Below, in pieces: positions 25,921 through 35,418 of a stretch of DNA of 64,000 nt (position 1 is its first letter; every line of letters begins with the position of its first letter). Location: positions 5,022,001 to 5,086,000 of the forward strand of contig NZ_CP072203.1 in the NCBI RefSeq assembly GCF_017654315.1, given 5' to 3'. The notes below the pieces were generated by a model. The model was not told where the DNA came from and did not search any database. It saw only the letters and a list, made by a program, of their open reading frames with translations. Source of the DNA: Gordonia polyisoprenivorans. Lineage in GTDB: Bacteria; Actinomycetota; Actinomycetes; Mycobacteriales; Mycobacteriaceae. The translations under genes and the position numbers were made by a program.

Positions 25921-28058
25921 GGCGTGTTCCCCTCGGTGGATTCGATCGGTGTGATGGTGTTGTCGGTACTGGTGTTCTCTGGGCCGGTGTTTTCTGGGCC
26001 CGTCTCCTCGCCGATGACGGCGAGCACGTCGCCGACCGCGAGCTGACGGCCGGGTTCGACGGCCAGCGTGGTGACGACGCCGTCGGCGGGCGCGGAGATG
26101 GTGTGTTCCATCTTCATCGCCTCCAGCCAGATCAACGGCTGTCCGGCGGTCACCCGATCACCCTCGGCGACAGCCACTCTGATCACCGCACCCGGCATCG
26201 GCGCCAGCAGCGATCCCGGGCGTTGCACGGCGGTGGGATCGATGAATCGTGGCGCACGGCGCAGATGCACCGACCACCCGGGGCCGTCGACGAAGACCTC
26301 GTCGGAATCTGCTCCGGTCCGATCGGTCCCGCCGCGGTACCGGGACACGCGCAGTTCACGCCGCAGGCCGGTGCGGTCGGTGAGCACGACGGCCTCGGGC
26401 GTGGCCGCGAGCACCGAGAACTCCGGCGCATCCGGCAGCTCGATACCGTTGCGACCGTTGCGGTACCGGACCCGGACCTCGGTGTCGTCGGCGCGCAGAT
26501 AGGTCTTGGTCTGATACCCCGAGGCCATGTTGCGCCACCCTGAGGGCAGGCTCGCCTGCACCCGGGCGGCAGCGCGGTTGGCCGCGGCATCGGCCAGTGC
26601 GGCCGCGATGCCGGCCATGGCCACCTCGTCGTCGCCGGCCGACGACGCCGCCAGTGCGTCGAGTCCGACGGTGTCCAGATAGCCGGTGTCGGTGAGTCCG
26701 GACAGGAAGGTGGCATCGCGCAGGATGTTCACCAGCAGATCGCGGTTGGTGATCGGACCGTGGATCGTGGCGTCGGCCAGTGCACCGGCCAGCATCGCCG
26801 CCGCCCGCCCCCGGTTGGGCGCCCACGCGATGACCTTCGCCAGCATCGGGTCGTAGAAGGTGGAGATCTCCGAGCCGCCGGCAATCGACGAGTCCACCCG
26901 CACCCCCGGTCGCGACAGCGGACCGAAAGTCGTTGCGGCGTCGATACCGAACGCGTGCACCCGCCCCGACTGGGGCTGCCATCCGGCCGCAGGGTCCTCG
27001 GCGTAGAGACGCACCTCGATCGCCGCGCCGCGAGCGCGTGGCGCCTCGACGTCGAGGTGGTCGCCCATCGCGATCCGCAACTGCCACTCGACGAGATCGG
27101 TGCCCGTGGTCAGTTCGGTCACCGGATGCTCCACCTGCAGGCGGGTGTTGGTCTCCAGGAAGTAGAAACGGCCGGACTCGTCGGCGAGGAACTCGACGGT
27201 TCCGGCGCCGGTGTAGCCGATCGCCTCGACCGCGGTTCGTGCTGCGGCGTAGAGCTTCTCACGCATCGCCTCGCCCACCCGCTCGACGAGCGGCGCCGGT
27301 GCCTCCTCCACCACCTTCTGATGGCGGCGCTGGATCGAGCACTCCCGCTCCCCGACCGCCCACACCGCACCATGGGAATCGGCGAGCACCTGCACCTCGA
27401 TGTGGTGTCCGCGTTCGACATACGGTTCGCAGAACACCGTCGGATCGCCGAACGCCGACTGCGCTTCGCGCCGGGCCCCGTCGACCTGCTCGGTGAGGTC
27501 GGCGAGATCGCGGACGATTCGCATGCCGCGGCCACCGCCACCGGCGGACGCCTTGATCAGCAGCGGCAGGTCGGAGTCGGCGACCGCGGCCGGATCGATG
27601 TCCCCGAGGACCGGCACACCGGCATCGGCCATCAGTTTCTTGGCGTTGACCTTGGAGCCCATCGCCGAGATCGCCGCGGGCGGCGGTCCGATCCAGATCA
27701 GGCCCGCGTCGAGCACCGCTTGGGCGAAGTCGGCGTTCTCCGAAAGGAATCCGTAACCCGGATGAACAGCGTCGGCGCCCGCGGCGCGGGCGGCGGCGAT
27801 GATCTTCTCGCCCTGCAGATACGTCTGGGCCGAGGTCGATCCGGGCAACCGGACCGCCACGTCGGCGGCGCGGACATGCGGTGAGCCGGCGTCGGGGTCG
27901 GAGTACACCGCGACGGTGCCGATGCCCATCGCCCGGCAGGTGGTGAACACGCGGCAGGCGATCTCGCCGCGGTTGGCGACAAGTACGCGCGAGATGGTGC
28001 CGGTCATGGCGGGCTCCACGGTCCTGTTCTGTTCTGCGGTGTCCTGTTTTGCGGTCAT
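25917..28058 (-). CDS. Acyl-CoA carboxylase alpha subunit (biotin carboxylase + BCCP)
   Basis: With ATG 28058 (TGAGGA 6 nt upstream) it is 713 aa. A GTG at 28070, overlapping the beta-subunit stop, is an alternative start. The biotin carboxylase part opens ISRVLVANRGEIACRVF and carries KASAGGGGRGMR (ATP grasp), EVQVLADSHG, ECSIQRRHQKVVEEAP and FLETNTRLQVEHPVTE. A middle domain leads to the biotinyl domain with EAMKMEH (lysine is biotinylated) near residue 650. It charges biotin with CO2 for the beta subunit encoded just upstream. The short tail after IGEETG has repeated ENTGPENTSTDNT residues. Confidence 0.93.
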   Translation of the reverse strand: MTAKQDTAEQNRTVEPAMTGTISRVLVANRGEIACRVFTTCRAMGIGTVAVYSDPDAGSPHVRAADVAVRLPGSTSAQTYLQGEKIIAAARAAGADAVHPGYGFLSENADFAQAVLDAGLIWIGPPPAAISAMGSKVNAKKLMADAGVPVLGDIDPAAVADSDLPLLIKASAGGGGRGMRIVRDLADLTEQVDGARREAQSAFGDPTVFCEPYVERGHHIEVQVLADSHGAVWAVGERECSIQRRHQKVVEEAPAPLVERVGEAMREKLYAAARTAVEAIGYTGAGTVEFLADESGRFYFLETNTRLQVEHPVTELTTGTDLVEWQLRIAMGDHLDVEAPRARGAAIEVRLYAEDPAAGWQPQSGRVHAFGIDAATTFGPLSRPGVRVDSSIAGGSEISTFYDPMLAKVIAWAPNRGRAAAMLAGALADATIHGPITNRDLLVNILRDATFLSGLTDTGYLDTVGLDALAASSAGDDEVAMAGIAAALADAAANRAAARVQASLPSGWRNMASGYQTKTYLRADDTEVRVRYRNGRNGIELPDAPEFSVLAATPEAVVLTDRTGLRRELRVSRYRGGTDRTGADSDEVFVDGPGWSVHLRRAPRFIDPTAVQRPGSLLAPMPGAVIRVAVAEGDRVTAGQPLIWLEAMKMEHTISAPADGVVTTLAVEPGRQLAVGDVLAVIGEETGPENTGPENTSTDNTITPIESTEGNTP

Positions 28059-28066
28059 GAAAGTCC

Positions 28067-29665
28067 TCACATCCGGAAGACGCCGAAGTTCGACGTCCCC
28101 TCGACGGGTGCACTGTGGATCGCCGAGAGGCTCAGCCCGAGAATCGTACGGGTGTCACGCGGGTCGATCACCCCGTCGTCGTAGAGCATTCCGGACAGGA
28201 ACGCCGGCACCGACTCCGTCTCGATCTGCGCCTCGATCATCTGCCGCATCGCCGCATCGGCGGCCTCGTCGACCACACCGCCGCGCGCCTCGGTCGCCGC
28301 GCGGGACACGATGGAGATGACACCGGCCAGTTGCGCGGCGCCCATGACCGCGGATTTCGCACTGGGCCAGGCGAACAGGAAACGGGGATCGAAGGCGCGC
28401 CCGCACATACCGTAGTGCCCGGCACCATAACTGGCGCCCATCAGCACCGACAGGTGCGGCACCGTGGAGTTCGAGACCGCGTTGATCATCATCGACCCGT
28501 GCTTGATGATGCCGCCACGTTCGTACTCCTTGCCGACCATGTAGCCGGTGGTGTTGTGCAGGAACAGAAGTGGTGTGTCCGAGCGGTTGGCGAGCTGGAT
28601 GAACTGGGCCGCCTTCTGTGATTCCTGGCTGAACAGCACTCCCTGCGCGTTGGCCAGGATGCCGACCGGATAGCCATGGATGCGCGCCCACCCGGTGCAC
28701 AGCGAGTTGCCGTATTCGGGTTTGAACTCGTCGAAGTCGCTGTCGTCGACAATGCGCGCGATCACCTCGCGCGGGTCGAACGGGATCTTCAGGTCGCCCG
28801 GCACGATGCCGAGCAATTCGTCGGCGTCATACCGTGGTTCGCTGACCTCGGCGACTGGCCGCGGACCGGATTTGCGCCAGTTCAGGCGGGCGACGATGCG
28901 TCGTCCGATCCGCAGCGCGTCCTGCTCGTCGGCGGCATAGTAGTCGGCCAGCCCCGACTGCCGTGCGTGCAACTGTGCGCCGCCGAGGGACTCGTCGTCA
29001 CTGTCCTCACCGGTGGCCATCTTCACCAGCGGCGGCCCGCCGAGGAACACCTTCGACGCGTTCTCGATCATCACGACGTGGTCACTCATCCCCGGCACGT
29101 AGGCTCCACCGGCCGTGGAGTTGCCGAAGACGATGGCCACCGTGGGGATTCCGGCCGCCGAGAGCCTGGTCAGGTCGCGGAACATCCGCCCGCCCGGGAC
29201 GAAGACCTCTTTCTGGGTCGGCAGATCCGCACCGCCGGACTCCACCAGCGAGATCACCGGCAACCGGTTGGCCAGGGCGATGTCGTTGGTGCGCAGGATC
29301 TTACGCAGCGTCCACGGGTTGGACGTGCCGCCCTTGACGGTCGGGTCGTTGGCCACGATCACGCATTCGACACCCTCGACGACCCCGATGCCGGTCACCA
29401 CCGAGGCGCCGACGGTGAAGTCCGAGCCGTACGCCGCGAGCGGACACAGTTCGAGGAACGCCGAATCCTCGTCGATGAGCATCTCGATACGTTCCCGAGG
29501 GATCATCTTGCCGCGCTTGCGGTGTCGTGCGATGTTCTTCTCACCGCCGCCGGCGAGCGCCTTGTCGAGCTCGGCCTGCAGGTCGTCGAGCTTGCCGAGC
29601 AGGCCCTCCCGGTTGGTCTGATATGCCTCGCTCGCCGTGTCGAGCGTGGAACGGATCGCCGTCAT
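28067..29665 (-). CDS. Acyl-CoA carboxylase beta subunit (carboxyltransferase)
   Basis: The 532-aa carboxyltransferase carries both crotonase-like halves: KGGTSNPWTLRKILRTNDIA with LVESGGADLP and FGNSTAGGAYVPGMSDH in the first, and GILANAQGVLFSQESQKAAQFIQL with FLHNTTGYMVGKEYERGGIIKHG and GASYGAGHYGMCGRAFDP in the second. The sequence matches methylcrotonyl-/geranyl-CoA carboxylase beta subunits (LiuB/AtuC type) better than propionyl-CoA carboxylase. The reaction is gamma-carboxylation of a 3-methyl-2-enoyl-CoA. Its stop overlaps the alpha-subunit frame. Confidence 0.92.
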   Translation of the reverse strand: MTAIRSTLDTASEAYQTNREGLLGKLDDLQAELDKALAGGGEKNIARHRKRGKMIPRERIEMLIDEDSAFLELCPLAAYGSDFTVGASVVTGIGVVEGVECVIVANDPTVKGGTSNPWTLRKILRTNDIALANRLPVISLVESGGADLPTQKEVFVPGGRMFRDLTRLSAAGIPTVAIVFGNSTAGGAYVPGMSDHVVMIENASKVFLGGPPLVKMATGEDSDDESLGGAQLHARQSGLADYYAADEQDALRIGRRIVARLNWRKSGPRPVAEVSEPRYDADELLGIVPGDLKIPFDPREVIARIVDDSDFDEFKPEYGNSLCTGWARIHGYPVGILANAQGVLFSQESQKAAQFIQLANRSDTPLLFLHNTTGYMVGKEYERGGIIKHGSMMINAVSNSTVPHLSVLMGASYGAGHYGMCGRAFDPRFLFAWPSAKSAVMGAAQLAGVISIVSRAATEARGGVVDEAADAAMRQMIEAQIETESVPAFLSGMLYDDGVIDPRDTRTILGLSLSAIHSAPVEGTSNFGVFRM

Positions 29666-29678
29666 CGGATGCTTCCCC

Positions 29679-30839
29679 TCACTGCTGGTAACCCAGTCGT
29701 TTGGCCGCCAGGCCGGTCAGGATCTCGGTGGTGCCACCGCCGATCCCGATGATTCGCATGTCGCGATACTGCCGCTCCACCTCGGTGCCGGTCATGTAAC
29801 CGAGCCCACCGAAGAGCTGAACCGCCTTGTCGGCCACCCACTGTCCGGTCTCCACGGCGGTGTTCTTGGCGAAGCACACCTCGGCGATGAGGTCGTCGCC
29901 GGAGGCGATCTTGCGTTCGACGACGGCCCGGGTGTAGGTGCGGGCCACGTCGATCCGCCGGGCCATCTCGGTCAGCGTGTCCTGCACCGACTGTCGCGCG
30001 ATGATCGGTTTGCCGAAGGTCTCGCGCTGCCGCGCCCAGTCCAGGGTGAGATCCAGGCAGCGTTGCGCACTGGCGTAGGCCTGGACCGCCAGCGACGACC
30101 GTTCGGTGACGAAGGCCGCGGCGATCTGGGCGAATCCCGAGTTCTCGGGTCCGACCAGGTTCTCCACCGGCACCCGTACGTCGACGAAGGACAGTTCGGC
30201 GGTGTCCGAGCAGCGCCAGCCCATCTTGTCGAGTTTGCGGGTGACGGTGAATCCCGGTGTGCCCTTGTCGATCACCAGCAGCGACACGCCGGAGGCGCCG
30301 GGGCCGCCGGTACGGACGGCGGTGACCACGAAGTCGGCGCGCACCGCGGAGGTGATGTAGGTCTTGGCGCCGTTGACCACATAGTGATCACCGTCGCGCT
30401 CGGCGCGGGTGGTCAAGTGCCCGACGTCGCTGCCGCCGCCGGGTTCGGTGATCGCGAGACTGCCGATCATCTCACCGGCCAGGGTGGGGCGAACCCATCG
30501 GTCGATTTGGGCGGGGTCTCCGGCCGCGATCAGGTGCGGCAGGGCGATGCCGTGGGTGAACAGCGACGCGAACACACCACCTGCGGCACCCGCGTAATGC
30601 AGTTCCTCGCCGAGGATCGAGGCGTCGACGAGATCGCCGCCACTGCCACCGACCTCCTCGGGTATGCCCAGCCCGAACAGGCCGAGTTTGGCCGCCTCCC
30701 GGTGGATCTCGCGCGGGATCTCGCCCGTCTTCTCCCACTCGTCCTGGGCGGGAAGGACATGACGGTCCACGAAGCCACGCACGGTCTCCCGTAACGCGCG
30801 TCGTTCATCGCTGTCCCAGAGGTCACTGGTGATCGGCAT
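29679..30839 (-). CDS. Acyl-CoA dehydrogenase (citronellyl-/isovaleryl-CoA-type context)
   Basis: A second acyl-CoA dehydrogenase of 386 aa: LAITEPGGGSDVGHLTTRAERDG, YVVNGAKTYITSAV, and the C-terminal QLFGGLGYMTGTEVERQYRDMRIIGIGGGTTEIL with the usual Glu of this subclass near YMTGTEVERQ. It starts 4 bp after the AtuA-type gene and ends 13 bp before the carboxylase beta start. In atu and liu operons the dehydrogenase supplies the unsaturated acyl-CoA that is then carboxylated. The substrate here (isovaleryl versus citronellyl or other branched acyl-CoA) is not decidable by eye. Confidence 0.9.
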   Translation of the reverse strand: MPITSDLWDSDERRALRETVRGFVDRHVLPAQDEWEKTGEIPREIHREAAKLGLFGLGIPEEVGGSGGDLVDASILGEELHYAGAAGGVFASLFTHGIALPHLIAAGDPAQIDRWVRPTLAGEMIGSLAITEPGGGSDVGHLTTRAERDGDHYVVNGAKTYITSAVRADFVVTAVRTGGPGASGVSLLVIDKGTPGFTVTRKLDKMGWRCSDTAELSFVDVRVPVENLVGPENSGFAQIAAAFVTERSSLAVQAYASAQRCLDLTLDWARQRETFGKPIIARQSVQDTLTEMARRIDVARTYTRAVVERKIASGDDLIAEVCFAKNTAVETGQWVADKAVQLFGGLGYMTGTEVERQYRDMRIIGIGGGTTEILTGLAAKRLGYQQ

Positions 30840-30843
30840 GTGT

Positions 30844-32601
30844 TCAGTCCTGAGCGGTTGTTGTCGGGCTGGTGGAATTCTCGAGGAACCTCAACGGAAT
30901 CGGCACCGGCCGCGAGCGCAGCCACTCACCCATCCCCTTGGCCTGCGGATCAAAGCGCACGTTGTCGGCGACCCCACGTCCGAGCACTCCCTCGATGACG
31001 AAGTTGACCGCGAGTAGGTTGGGTAGCCGATAACGGCGCACCGTGAGGCCGGCAACCTCGGGCAGCAGTGTGGTCAGCAGGTCGGTGTCGAGTGTGGCGT
31101 CAAGCCACTCGAAATGGTCCGGATCACGCACCCACACACCGATGTTCGCGCTGCCGCCCTTGTCGCCGCTGCGCGCTCCGGCCAGGGTACCCAGCGGCAT
31201 CATCCCGGTGGGCTCGGGATCGGCTGCGGCGCCGCCGGGCGCGCGGTTGACCGGCTCGTCGCCCTCGACAGCCGTGCGCAGCGGGCTGGGTTCGATGCGC
31301 TCGACCACGCCGTCGGGCAACGCAACCCGATGCTCGATGACCGCAGCGTCGACATAACCGGGTTCGAACACCCCGTACGGAGAACCGTGCCCGGGCGGTG
31401 CGGTCATGCTGAATCCGGGGTAGCTGGCCAACGCCAGTTCGACAGCACCCGAGGAGAATCCCCGGCCCACCGTGGCAGCGTCGGGGTCGCGGGCGACACA
31501 GCGCAGCAGTGCCGAGGCCTGCTCCTCGGTGGTGGCATCGTCGCGGTCGAGTCGCGAGAGCTCCCAGGTGATCTGTTCGGGCTCGGTGGGCAGCGCCGCG
31601 AGGAATTGACTTTTGAACAGCTCCGCCTTGGCCTCGATGTCGAGGCCGGTGAGGATCATGGTGATCTCGTTGCGCACGCCCGCAAGATGATTGAGCGAGA
31701 CCTTGGTGGTCGTCGGTGGCGCCTCACCACGGACCCCGGTGATCGCCACGCGGTCCTGGCCTTGCTGGGCGAGGGTGATGGTGTCGAGCCGGGTGGTGAC
31801 GTCCGGGCCGAGGTAGCGCGGTCCGCCGACCTCGTACAGCAGTTGCGCGGTCACCGTTCCCACGGTCACCGCACCTCCGGTCCCGGCATGTTTGGTGATG
31901 ACCGAGGAACCGTCGGCGGCGATCTCGGCGATCGGGAAGCCCAGATGCCCGGCACGCGGCGAGTCGGCGAGGCCGAGTTCGGTGAAGAACGCGTAGTTGC
32001 CGCCGGTGGCCTGGGCGCCGCATTCGATGACATGTCCGGCCACGACCGCGCCGGCGAGTGCGTCGAGGTCGTCGTATCCCCAGTCGAAGGCGCTCGCGGC
32101 CGGGCCGACGGTGAGCGAGGCGTCGGTGACCCGGCCGGTCACGACGATGTCGGCGCCGGCGTCGAGTGCGGTCTTGATGCCGAAGGCGCCGAGATAGGCG
32201 TTGGCGGTCAACGGTGTTCCCAAGTTCAGCTCGGCGGCGCGGTCGACCAGGTCGTCGCCGTCGACGAAGGCCACGCCGACGTTCACGCCCACCTTCTCGG
32301 CGAGTTCCCGCAGGGCGACGGCGAGTCCGTGCGGATTGAGACCACCCGCGTTGGACACGATGCGCACGCCCTTGTCGACGGCGAGGCCGAGACACTGCTC
32401 CATCTGACGCAGAAATGTCTTGGCGTAGCCGGTGTTCGGGTCTTTGAGACGATCGCGGCCGAGGATGAGCATGGTGAGCTCGGCGAGGTAATCGCCGGTG
32501 AGGTAGTCGAGTTCACCGCCCTCGAGCATCTCCCGCATCGCCGAGAAGCGATCGCCGTAGAAACCCGACGCATTACCGATACGGACTGGATTGGGAGTCA
32601 T
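30844..32601 (-). CDS. atuA: AtuA-family protein (DUF1446, acyclic terpene utilization)
   Basis: The 585-aa protein starts [22 protein letters not shown] and has [34 protein letters not shown] and [13 protein letters not shown], the DUF1446/AtuA signature block. A C-terminal region ([26 protein letters not shown]) adds the second conserved domain, so this is the long two-domain form. AtuA is needed for citronellol/geraniol catabolism in Pseudomonas, but its chemistry is unresolved. Overlap with the TIGR03084 gene (ATGA) and a 4-bp gap to the acyl-CoA dehydrogenase tie it to the same operon. Confidence 0.9.
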   Translation of the reverse strand: MTPNPVRIGNASGFYGDRFSAMREMLEGGELDYLTGDYLAELTMLILGRDRLKDPNTGYAKTFLRQMEQCLGLAVDKGVRIVSNAGGLNPHGLAVALRELAEKVGVNVGVAFVDGDDLVDRAAELNLGTPLTANAYLGAFGIKTALDAGADIVVTGRVTDASLTVGPAASAFDWGYDDLDALAGAVVAGHVIECGAQATGGNYAFFTELGLADSPRAGHLGFPIAEIAADGSSVITKHAGTGGAVTVGTVTAQLLYEVGGPRYLGPDVTTRLDTITLAQQGQDRVAITGVRGEAPPTTTKVSLNHLAGVRNEITMILTGLDIEAKAELFKSQFLAALPTEPEQITWELSRLDRDDATTEEQASALLRCVARDPDAATVGRGFSSGAVELALASYPGFSMTAPPGHGSPYGVFEPGYVDAAVIEHRVALPDGVVERIEPSPLRTAVEGDEPVNRAPGGAAADPEPTGMMPLGTLAGARSGDKGGSANIGVWVRDPDHFEWLDATLDTDLLTTLLPEVAGLTVRRYRLPNLLAVNFVIEGVLGRGVADNVRFDPQAKGMGEWLRSRPVPIPLRFLENSTSPTTTAQD

Positions 32602-33413
32602 CTATCGACCTTCCGTCGAGGGAGCGGGGGCACCGAGGGCTCCCGCCCGGCGCCGGGCGGCCCGGCGAAACATTGTGCGATCGTGGACCATTCACGGGCG
32701 TTGTCACCGACGATCTCGAGGTCGAGGTCGGCCGGGGCACGACGCTGGGTGACCAGTTCACAGAAGTCGACGGCCGGGCCGCGCACCACATCGGTGGCGT
32801 CGGCGGGCCCCCATGTCCACAGCGCCCCCGACGGAGCGGTGATCTCGAAGCGGAACGGTGTGGCCGGAGGCGTTCTCCCGTTGACGACATAGGCGAAATC
32901 GCGAGTGCGTACCCCGATGTGCACGACCGCCTTGATGCGGTCGGTGGGCGCAAGGCGCACGCCGAGCGCATCGGCGACGTCGAGGCCGTGCGCCCACGTC
33001 TCCATCAGCCGAGCGGTGGCCATCGAGGTCGCCGACATGGGCGGGCCGAACCACGGGATCTTCGTCCCCTCGGGCACCGCGAGCAGCGCGCGCTCCAGCG
33101 ACTCACGTGCCGTCCGCCAGTGCGCGAGGAGGTCGGCGGGAGACATCTGCGCCCCCTGCTCCGCGGCCGCGTCGACGAAGCCGGCTGGATCCTTCATCGC
33201 CTCGCGGGCGATCTCGGCGAACGCCGCCGGATCGGTGGCGGCGACCGCGGCCACCTCATCGGTCCACCCCAGATGCGCGATCTGGTGGGCGATGGTCCAC
33301 CCGGGCGCGGGTGTGGGGGTCGAGAAGGCCTGGCCATCGAGGTCGGCGACCAGGTCATCGAGTTCGGCAGAGGCGGCGGCGAGGTCGGCGACGACCTCTT
33401 GCACGAGCGACAT
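32598..33413 (-). CDS. TIGR03084 family metal-binding protein
   Basis: The 271-aa protein starts at ATG 33413. It has a DinB/maleylpyruvate isomerase-like four-helix N-terminus with metal-binding histidines in [14 protein letters not shown] and [15 protein letters not shown]. This is followed by a family-specific C-terminal domain ([37 protein letters not shown]). DinB-fold relatives act in mycothiol-dependent reactions. It is the first gene of the (-) catabolic operon. The frame extends upstream to 33743 through the 21-bp array, but that part is repeat-derived and improbable as protein. Confidence 0.85.
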   Translation of the reverse strand: MSLVQEVVADLAAASAELDDLVADLDGQAFSTPTPAPGWTIAHQIAHLGWTDEVAAVAATDPAAFAEIAREAMKDPAGFVDAAAEQGAQMSPADLLAHWRTARESLERALLAVPEGTKIPWFGPPMSATSMATARLMETWAHGLDVADALGVRLAPTDRIKAVVHIGVRTRDFAYVVNGRTPPATPFRFEITAPSGALWTWGPADATDVVRGPAVDFCELVTQRRAPADLDLEIVGDNAREWSTIAQCFAGPPGAGREPSVPPLPRRKVDR

Positions 33414-33442
33414 GCGACCAGCGTCACACGTCGGCGCCAAAA

Positions 33443-33460
33443 AATCAAGCACGCATGATT
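33443..33460. promoter_or_regulatory. Inverted repeat upstream of the acyl-CoA operon
   Basis: AATCAAGCACGCATGATT has 5-bp arms (AATCA / TGATT) around an 8-bp GC-rich centre, preceded by an A-rich run. It lies 30 bp upstream of the first gene of the operon and could be the operator of its TetR regulator. This is assigned by position only. Confidence 0.4.
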
Positions 33461-33470
33461 GTTTTCCTGC

Positions 33471-33638
33471 GACAGCGCTCTTCCCCTCGCCGACAGCGCT
33501 CTTCCCCTCGCCGACAGCGCTCTTCCCCTCGCCGACAGCGCCCGCCAGATCCGCGACAGCGCCCGCCAGATCCGCGACAGCGCCTTCCTCCTCGCCGACG
33601 GCGCCCGCCAGATCCGCGACGGCGCCTTCCTCGCCGAT
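33471..33638. repeat. Eight tandem 21-bp repeats with GACAGCGC core
   Basis: Units of exactly 21 bp begin at 33471, 33492, 33513, 33534, 33555, 33576, 33597 and 33618. Each opens with GACAGCG or GACGGCG; three internal variants alternate (CTCTTCCCCTCGCC, CCCGCCAGATCCGC, CCTTCCTCCTCGCC). On the minus strand the core reads GCGCTGTCGGC. The array fills most of the divergent gap between the catabolic operon and the thioesterase gene. Because 21 bp is seven codons, all frames stay open, which explains spurious long frames here. Confidence 0.92.
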
Positions 33639-33717
33639 TCGCCACCCCTTCGCGACCTGCGTCACAACGGGCGAATGCCACACGGACGTCGCCGAGATCG
33701 GGTGATAGGACTGAGCG

Positions 33718-34635
33718 ATGACCGATCTGTCACCCAGCTCCACGACGGTTCACGACCCGCTGTCGGTGTTTCATGTCGGCAACCTGACGGTGTCCGGAAC
33801 CCAGGTGAGCGCGCAACAACAACTGTGCGCACGGTTCGCCGACCACCGGGGCCGGATCGACCTCCCGGCGTTCGGGGTCCTGTTCGACCACATCGGCGGA
33901 ATCCCCTTCCACCTCGCGGGCGCGCGGTCCGGCGCGCTGAGCATGCAGGCGCGGCTGACCATGTCGACACTCGGCCACGTCGACGTCGACGACCGACTCA
34001 CCTGCGACGCGGAGACCGCGATGCACGACGATCACACCGGCGTGACCCCGGTGCAGATCCGGACCGAGTCCGGCCGGCTGTGCTGTATCGGGACGGCACG
34101 GAACATGCGCGTCGGGCGGGCGTCCACCGACGGCACGACCGAAACCCCGCTGCACGACGTCCCTAATTGCGCTGACGCCCACGGCGTTCGACTTCCGGAG
34201 GCAATACCACCCACACTCGACGGGCGCGACGTGGTTGCCCAGATCTCTGCCCGGGTGCGCGACGCCGGCCCGCTGACCACCCTGCTCAACGGTGGCGTCG
34301 ATCTCGTCGGCGACGACGGCGCCGTTCGGTTCACGGCGACCACCGAGCCATGGATGGGCAATCTCTTCGGCACGATGCACGGCGGCGTCATCGCCACCAT
34401 CGTCGGACAGGCCTTCTCGTTCGCCGGACAGGCGCTGACCCCGGCCGGCGGCGAGTATCGCGTCGCCGACATGTCGGTCGGGTTCTTCCGGTCACCCGCG
34501 GTGCACGGCGGGGACGTCATCGTCGAGGTGACCCCGGTCAAGACGGGGCGTCGCGTCGCAGCCTTCGCCGCACGCATGACCGCACACGACGGATTGTTGC
34601 TTTGCGAGGGCGTCGCCGACGTCCACTTCCGCTGA
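33718..34635 (+). CDS. PaaI-type acyl-CoA thioesterase with double hotdog domain
   Basis: The 305-aa protein has two hotdog-fold halves. The first carries [19 protein letters not shown] and the second [23 protein letters not shown], matching the PaaI/4HBT active-site helix (HGG). It should hydrolyse acyl- or aryl-CoA thioesters in the cytoplasm. The second half ends [11 protein letters not shown]... [14 protein letters not shown], as expected. ATG 33718 directly follows the 21-bp array, so its promoter must lie within or beyond the repeats. The partner genes suggest lipid or sterol side-chain turnover, but the substrate is unknown. Confidence 0.82.
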   Translation: MTDLSPSSTTVHDPLSVFHVGNLTVSGTQVSAQQQLCARFADHRGRIDLPAFGVLFDHIGGIPFHLAGARSGALSMQARLTMSTLGHVDVDDRLTCDAETAMHDDHTGVTPVQIRTESGRLCCIGTARNMRVGRASTDGTTETPLHDVPNCADAHGVRLPEAIPPTLDGRDVVAQISARVRDAGPLTTLLNGGVDLVGDDGAVRFTATTEPWMGNLFGTMHGGVIATIVGQAFSFAGQALTPAGGEYRVADMSVGFFRSPAVHGGDVIVEVTPVKTGRRVAAFAARMTAHDGLLLCEGVADVHFR

Positions 34636-34713
34636 CCTCAACGCACACGACGGGACCTTCGCGCCGTTGTCGGCGTATGGTCGCACTGCTATCGTTTGGT
34701 ACGAAAGGGGCTG

Positions 34714-35223
34714 ATGTTACCAATGTTGCAGATGAAATTCACTCACCGACGCGCCGCCATCGGCGCATGTCTGACCCTCGGAGCATGCGCGATCGCTCCA
34801 CTGGCTGCGGGCACCGCTGCCGCGGCCCCACAGACCACCCCACAGGACGTCCGCACCCTCGACGCGTCGCAGCAGACACCGACCATCGGAGTCAGCCGCA
34901 CGGGCGCGATGCCAACCGGCGCGTTCGTCGCTCCGCTCGCGGCAGCGGCAACCGGCACGGACTCAACCGTCGTCTGGCTCGAACCCATGCCCAAGGACGC
35001 CTGCGCAACCTCGCTCAGCGACGCGAAAGTGGCTGTGAGCTGGAAGAACACCTCGGCTCGCACCAGCGACGATGCCACCTTCCCGGCATGCTCGGCGGGC
35101 AAACCCGCACTCAGCCCGGAGCTGAAGACCGGCCCGGGCACCCTGGAATTCACGGTGACCGTGCTCGGCAAGGGCGGCGACACCTTCACCCTCTCCCCCG
35201 GAACCGCGACGATCCAGCGCTGA
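34714..35223 (+). CDS. Small secreted protein of unknown function
   Basis: About 169 aa with a Sec signal peptide: THRRAAIGACLTLGACAIAPLAAG followed by TAAAAPQ as probable cleavage region. The mature protein has an Ala/Thr-rich start, then two cysteines (KDACATSLSD and FPACSAGK) that could form a disulphide and a C-terminal beta-rich stretch (LEFTVTVLGKGGDTFTLSPG). Several ATGs are possible (34714, 34723, 34732); AAAGGGG sits just before the first. I do not recognise a family. It is followed by the second 21-bp array. Confidence 0.7.
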   Translation: MLPMLQMKFTHRRAAIGACLTLGACAIAPLAAGTAAAAPQTTPQDVRTLDASQQTPTIGVSRTGAMPTGAFVAPLAAAATGTDSTVVWLEPMPKDACATSLSDAKVAVSWKNTSARTSDDATFPACSAGKPALSPELKTGPGTLEFTVTVLGKGGDTFTLSPGTATIQR

Positions 35224-35236
35224 TACCTCACCCGAC

Positions 35237-35341
35237 GGCGCTCTCGGCACGTCCGAGGGCGCCGTCGGCGTCAGCAAGGGCGCTGTCGGCACGTCCGAGG
35301 GCGCCGTCGGCGTCGGAGAGGGCGCCGTCGGCGGGTTGCGG
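35237..35341. repeat. Five tandem 21-bp repeats with GGCGCYGTCGGC core
   Basis: Units of exactly 21 bp start at 35237, 35258, 35279, 35300 and 35321, each opening GGCGC(C/T)(G/C)TCGGC. The third unit contains GCGCTGTCGGC, identical to the minus-strand core of the array at 33471-33638, so the two arrays are related and oppositely oriented. It occupies the gap between the secreted protein and the acyl-CoA synthetase, ending about 55 bp before a KstR-like box. Confidence 0.92.
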
Positions 35342-35394
35342 CGGAACCGCACCACGATCCAGTAGACAATTCTGGAAATCTGTAAACACCGCGG

Positions 35395-35408
35395 TGGAAC
35401 ACGTTCTA
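35395..35408. promoter_or_regulatory. KstR-like operator upstream of acyl-CoA synthetase
   Basis: TGGAACACGTTCTA fits the KstR consensus TnnAACnnGTTnnA, with one arm mismatch to the perfect TAGAAC/GTTCTA palindrome. It ends 10 bp before the ATG at 35419, so a repressor bound here would cover the start region. KstR controls cholesterol catabolism in mycolata. Binding is inferred from the motif. Confidence 0.6.
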
Positions 35409-35418
35409 GATTTGGGGC

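Noticed and set aside
32598..33743. 381-aa form of the TIGR03084 protein
   Set aside because: The extra 110 N-terminal residues are translated 21-bp repeats; the family domain begins at the ATG at 33413.
33459..34166. Open frame with heptapeptide repeat (LPLADSA) over the 33.5-kb array
   Set aside because: The peptide repeat only reflects the 21-bp DNA period; the frame then runs out of phase through the thioesterase gene.
35237..35341. Intrinsic terminator in the 21-bp array
   Set aside because: The units are direct, not inverted, repeats, and no stable stem followed by T residues is visible.
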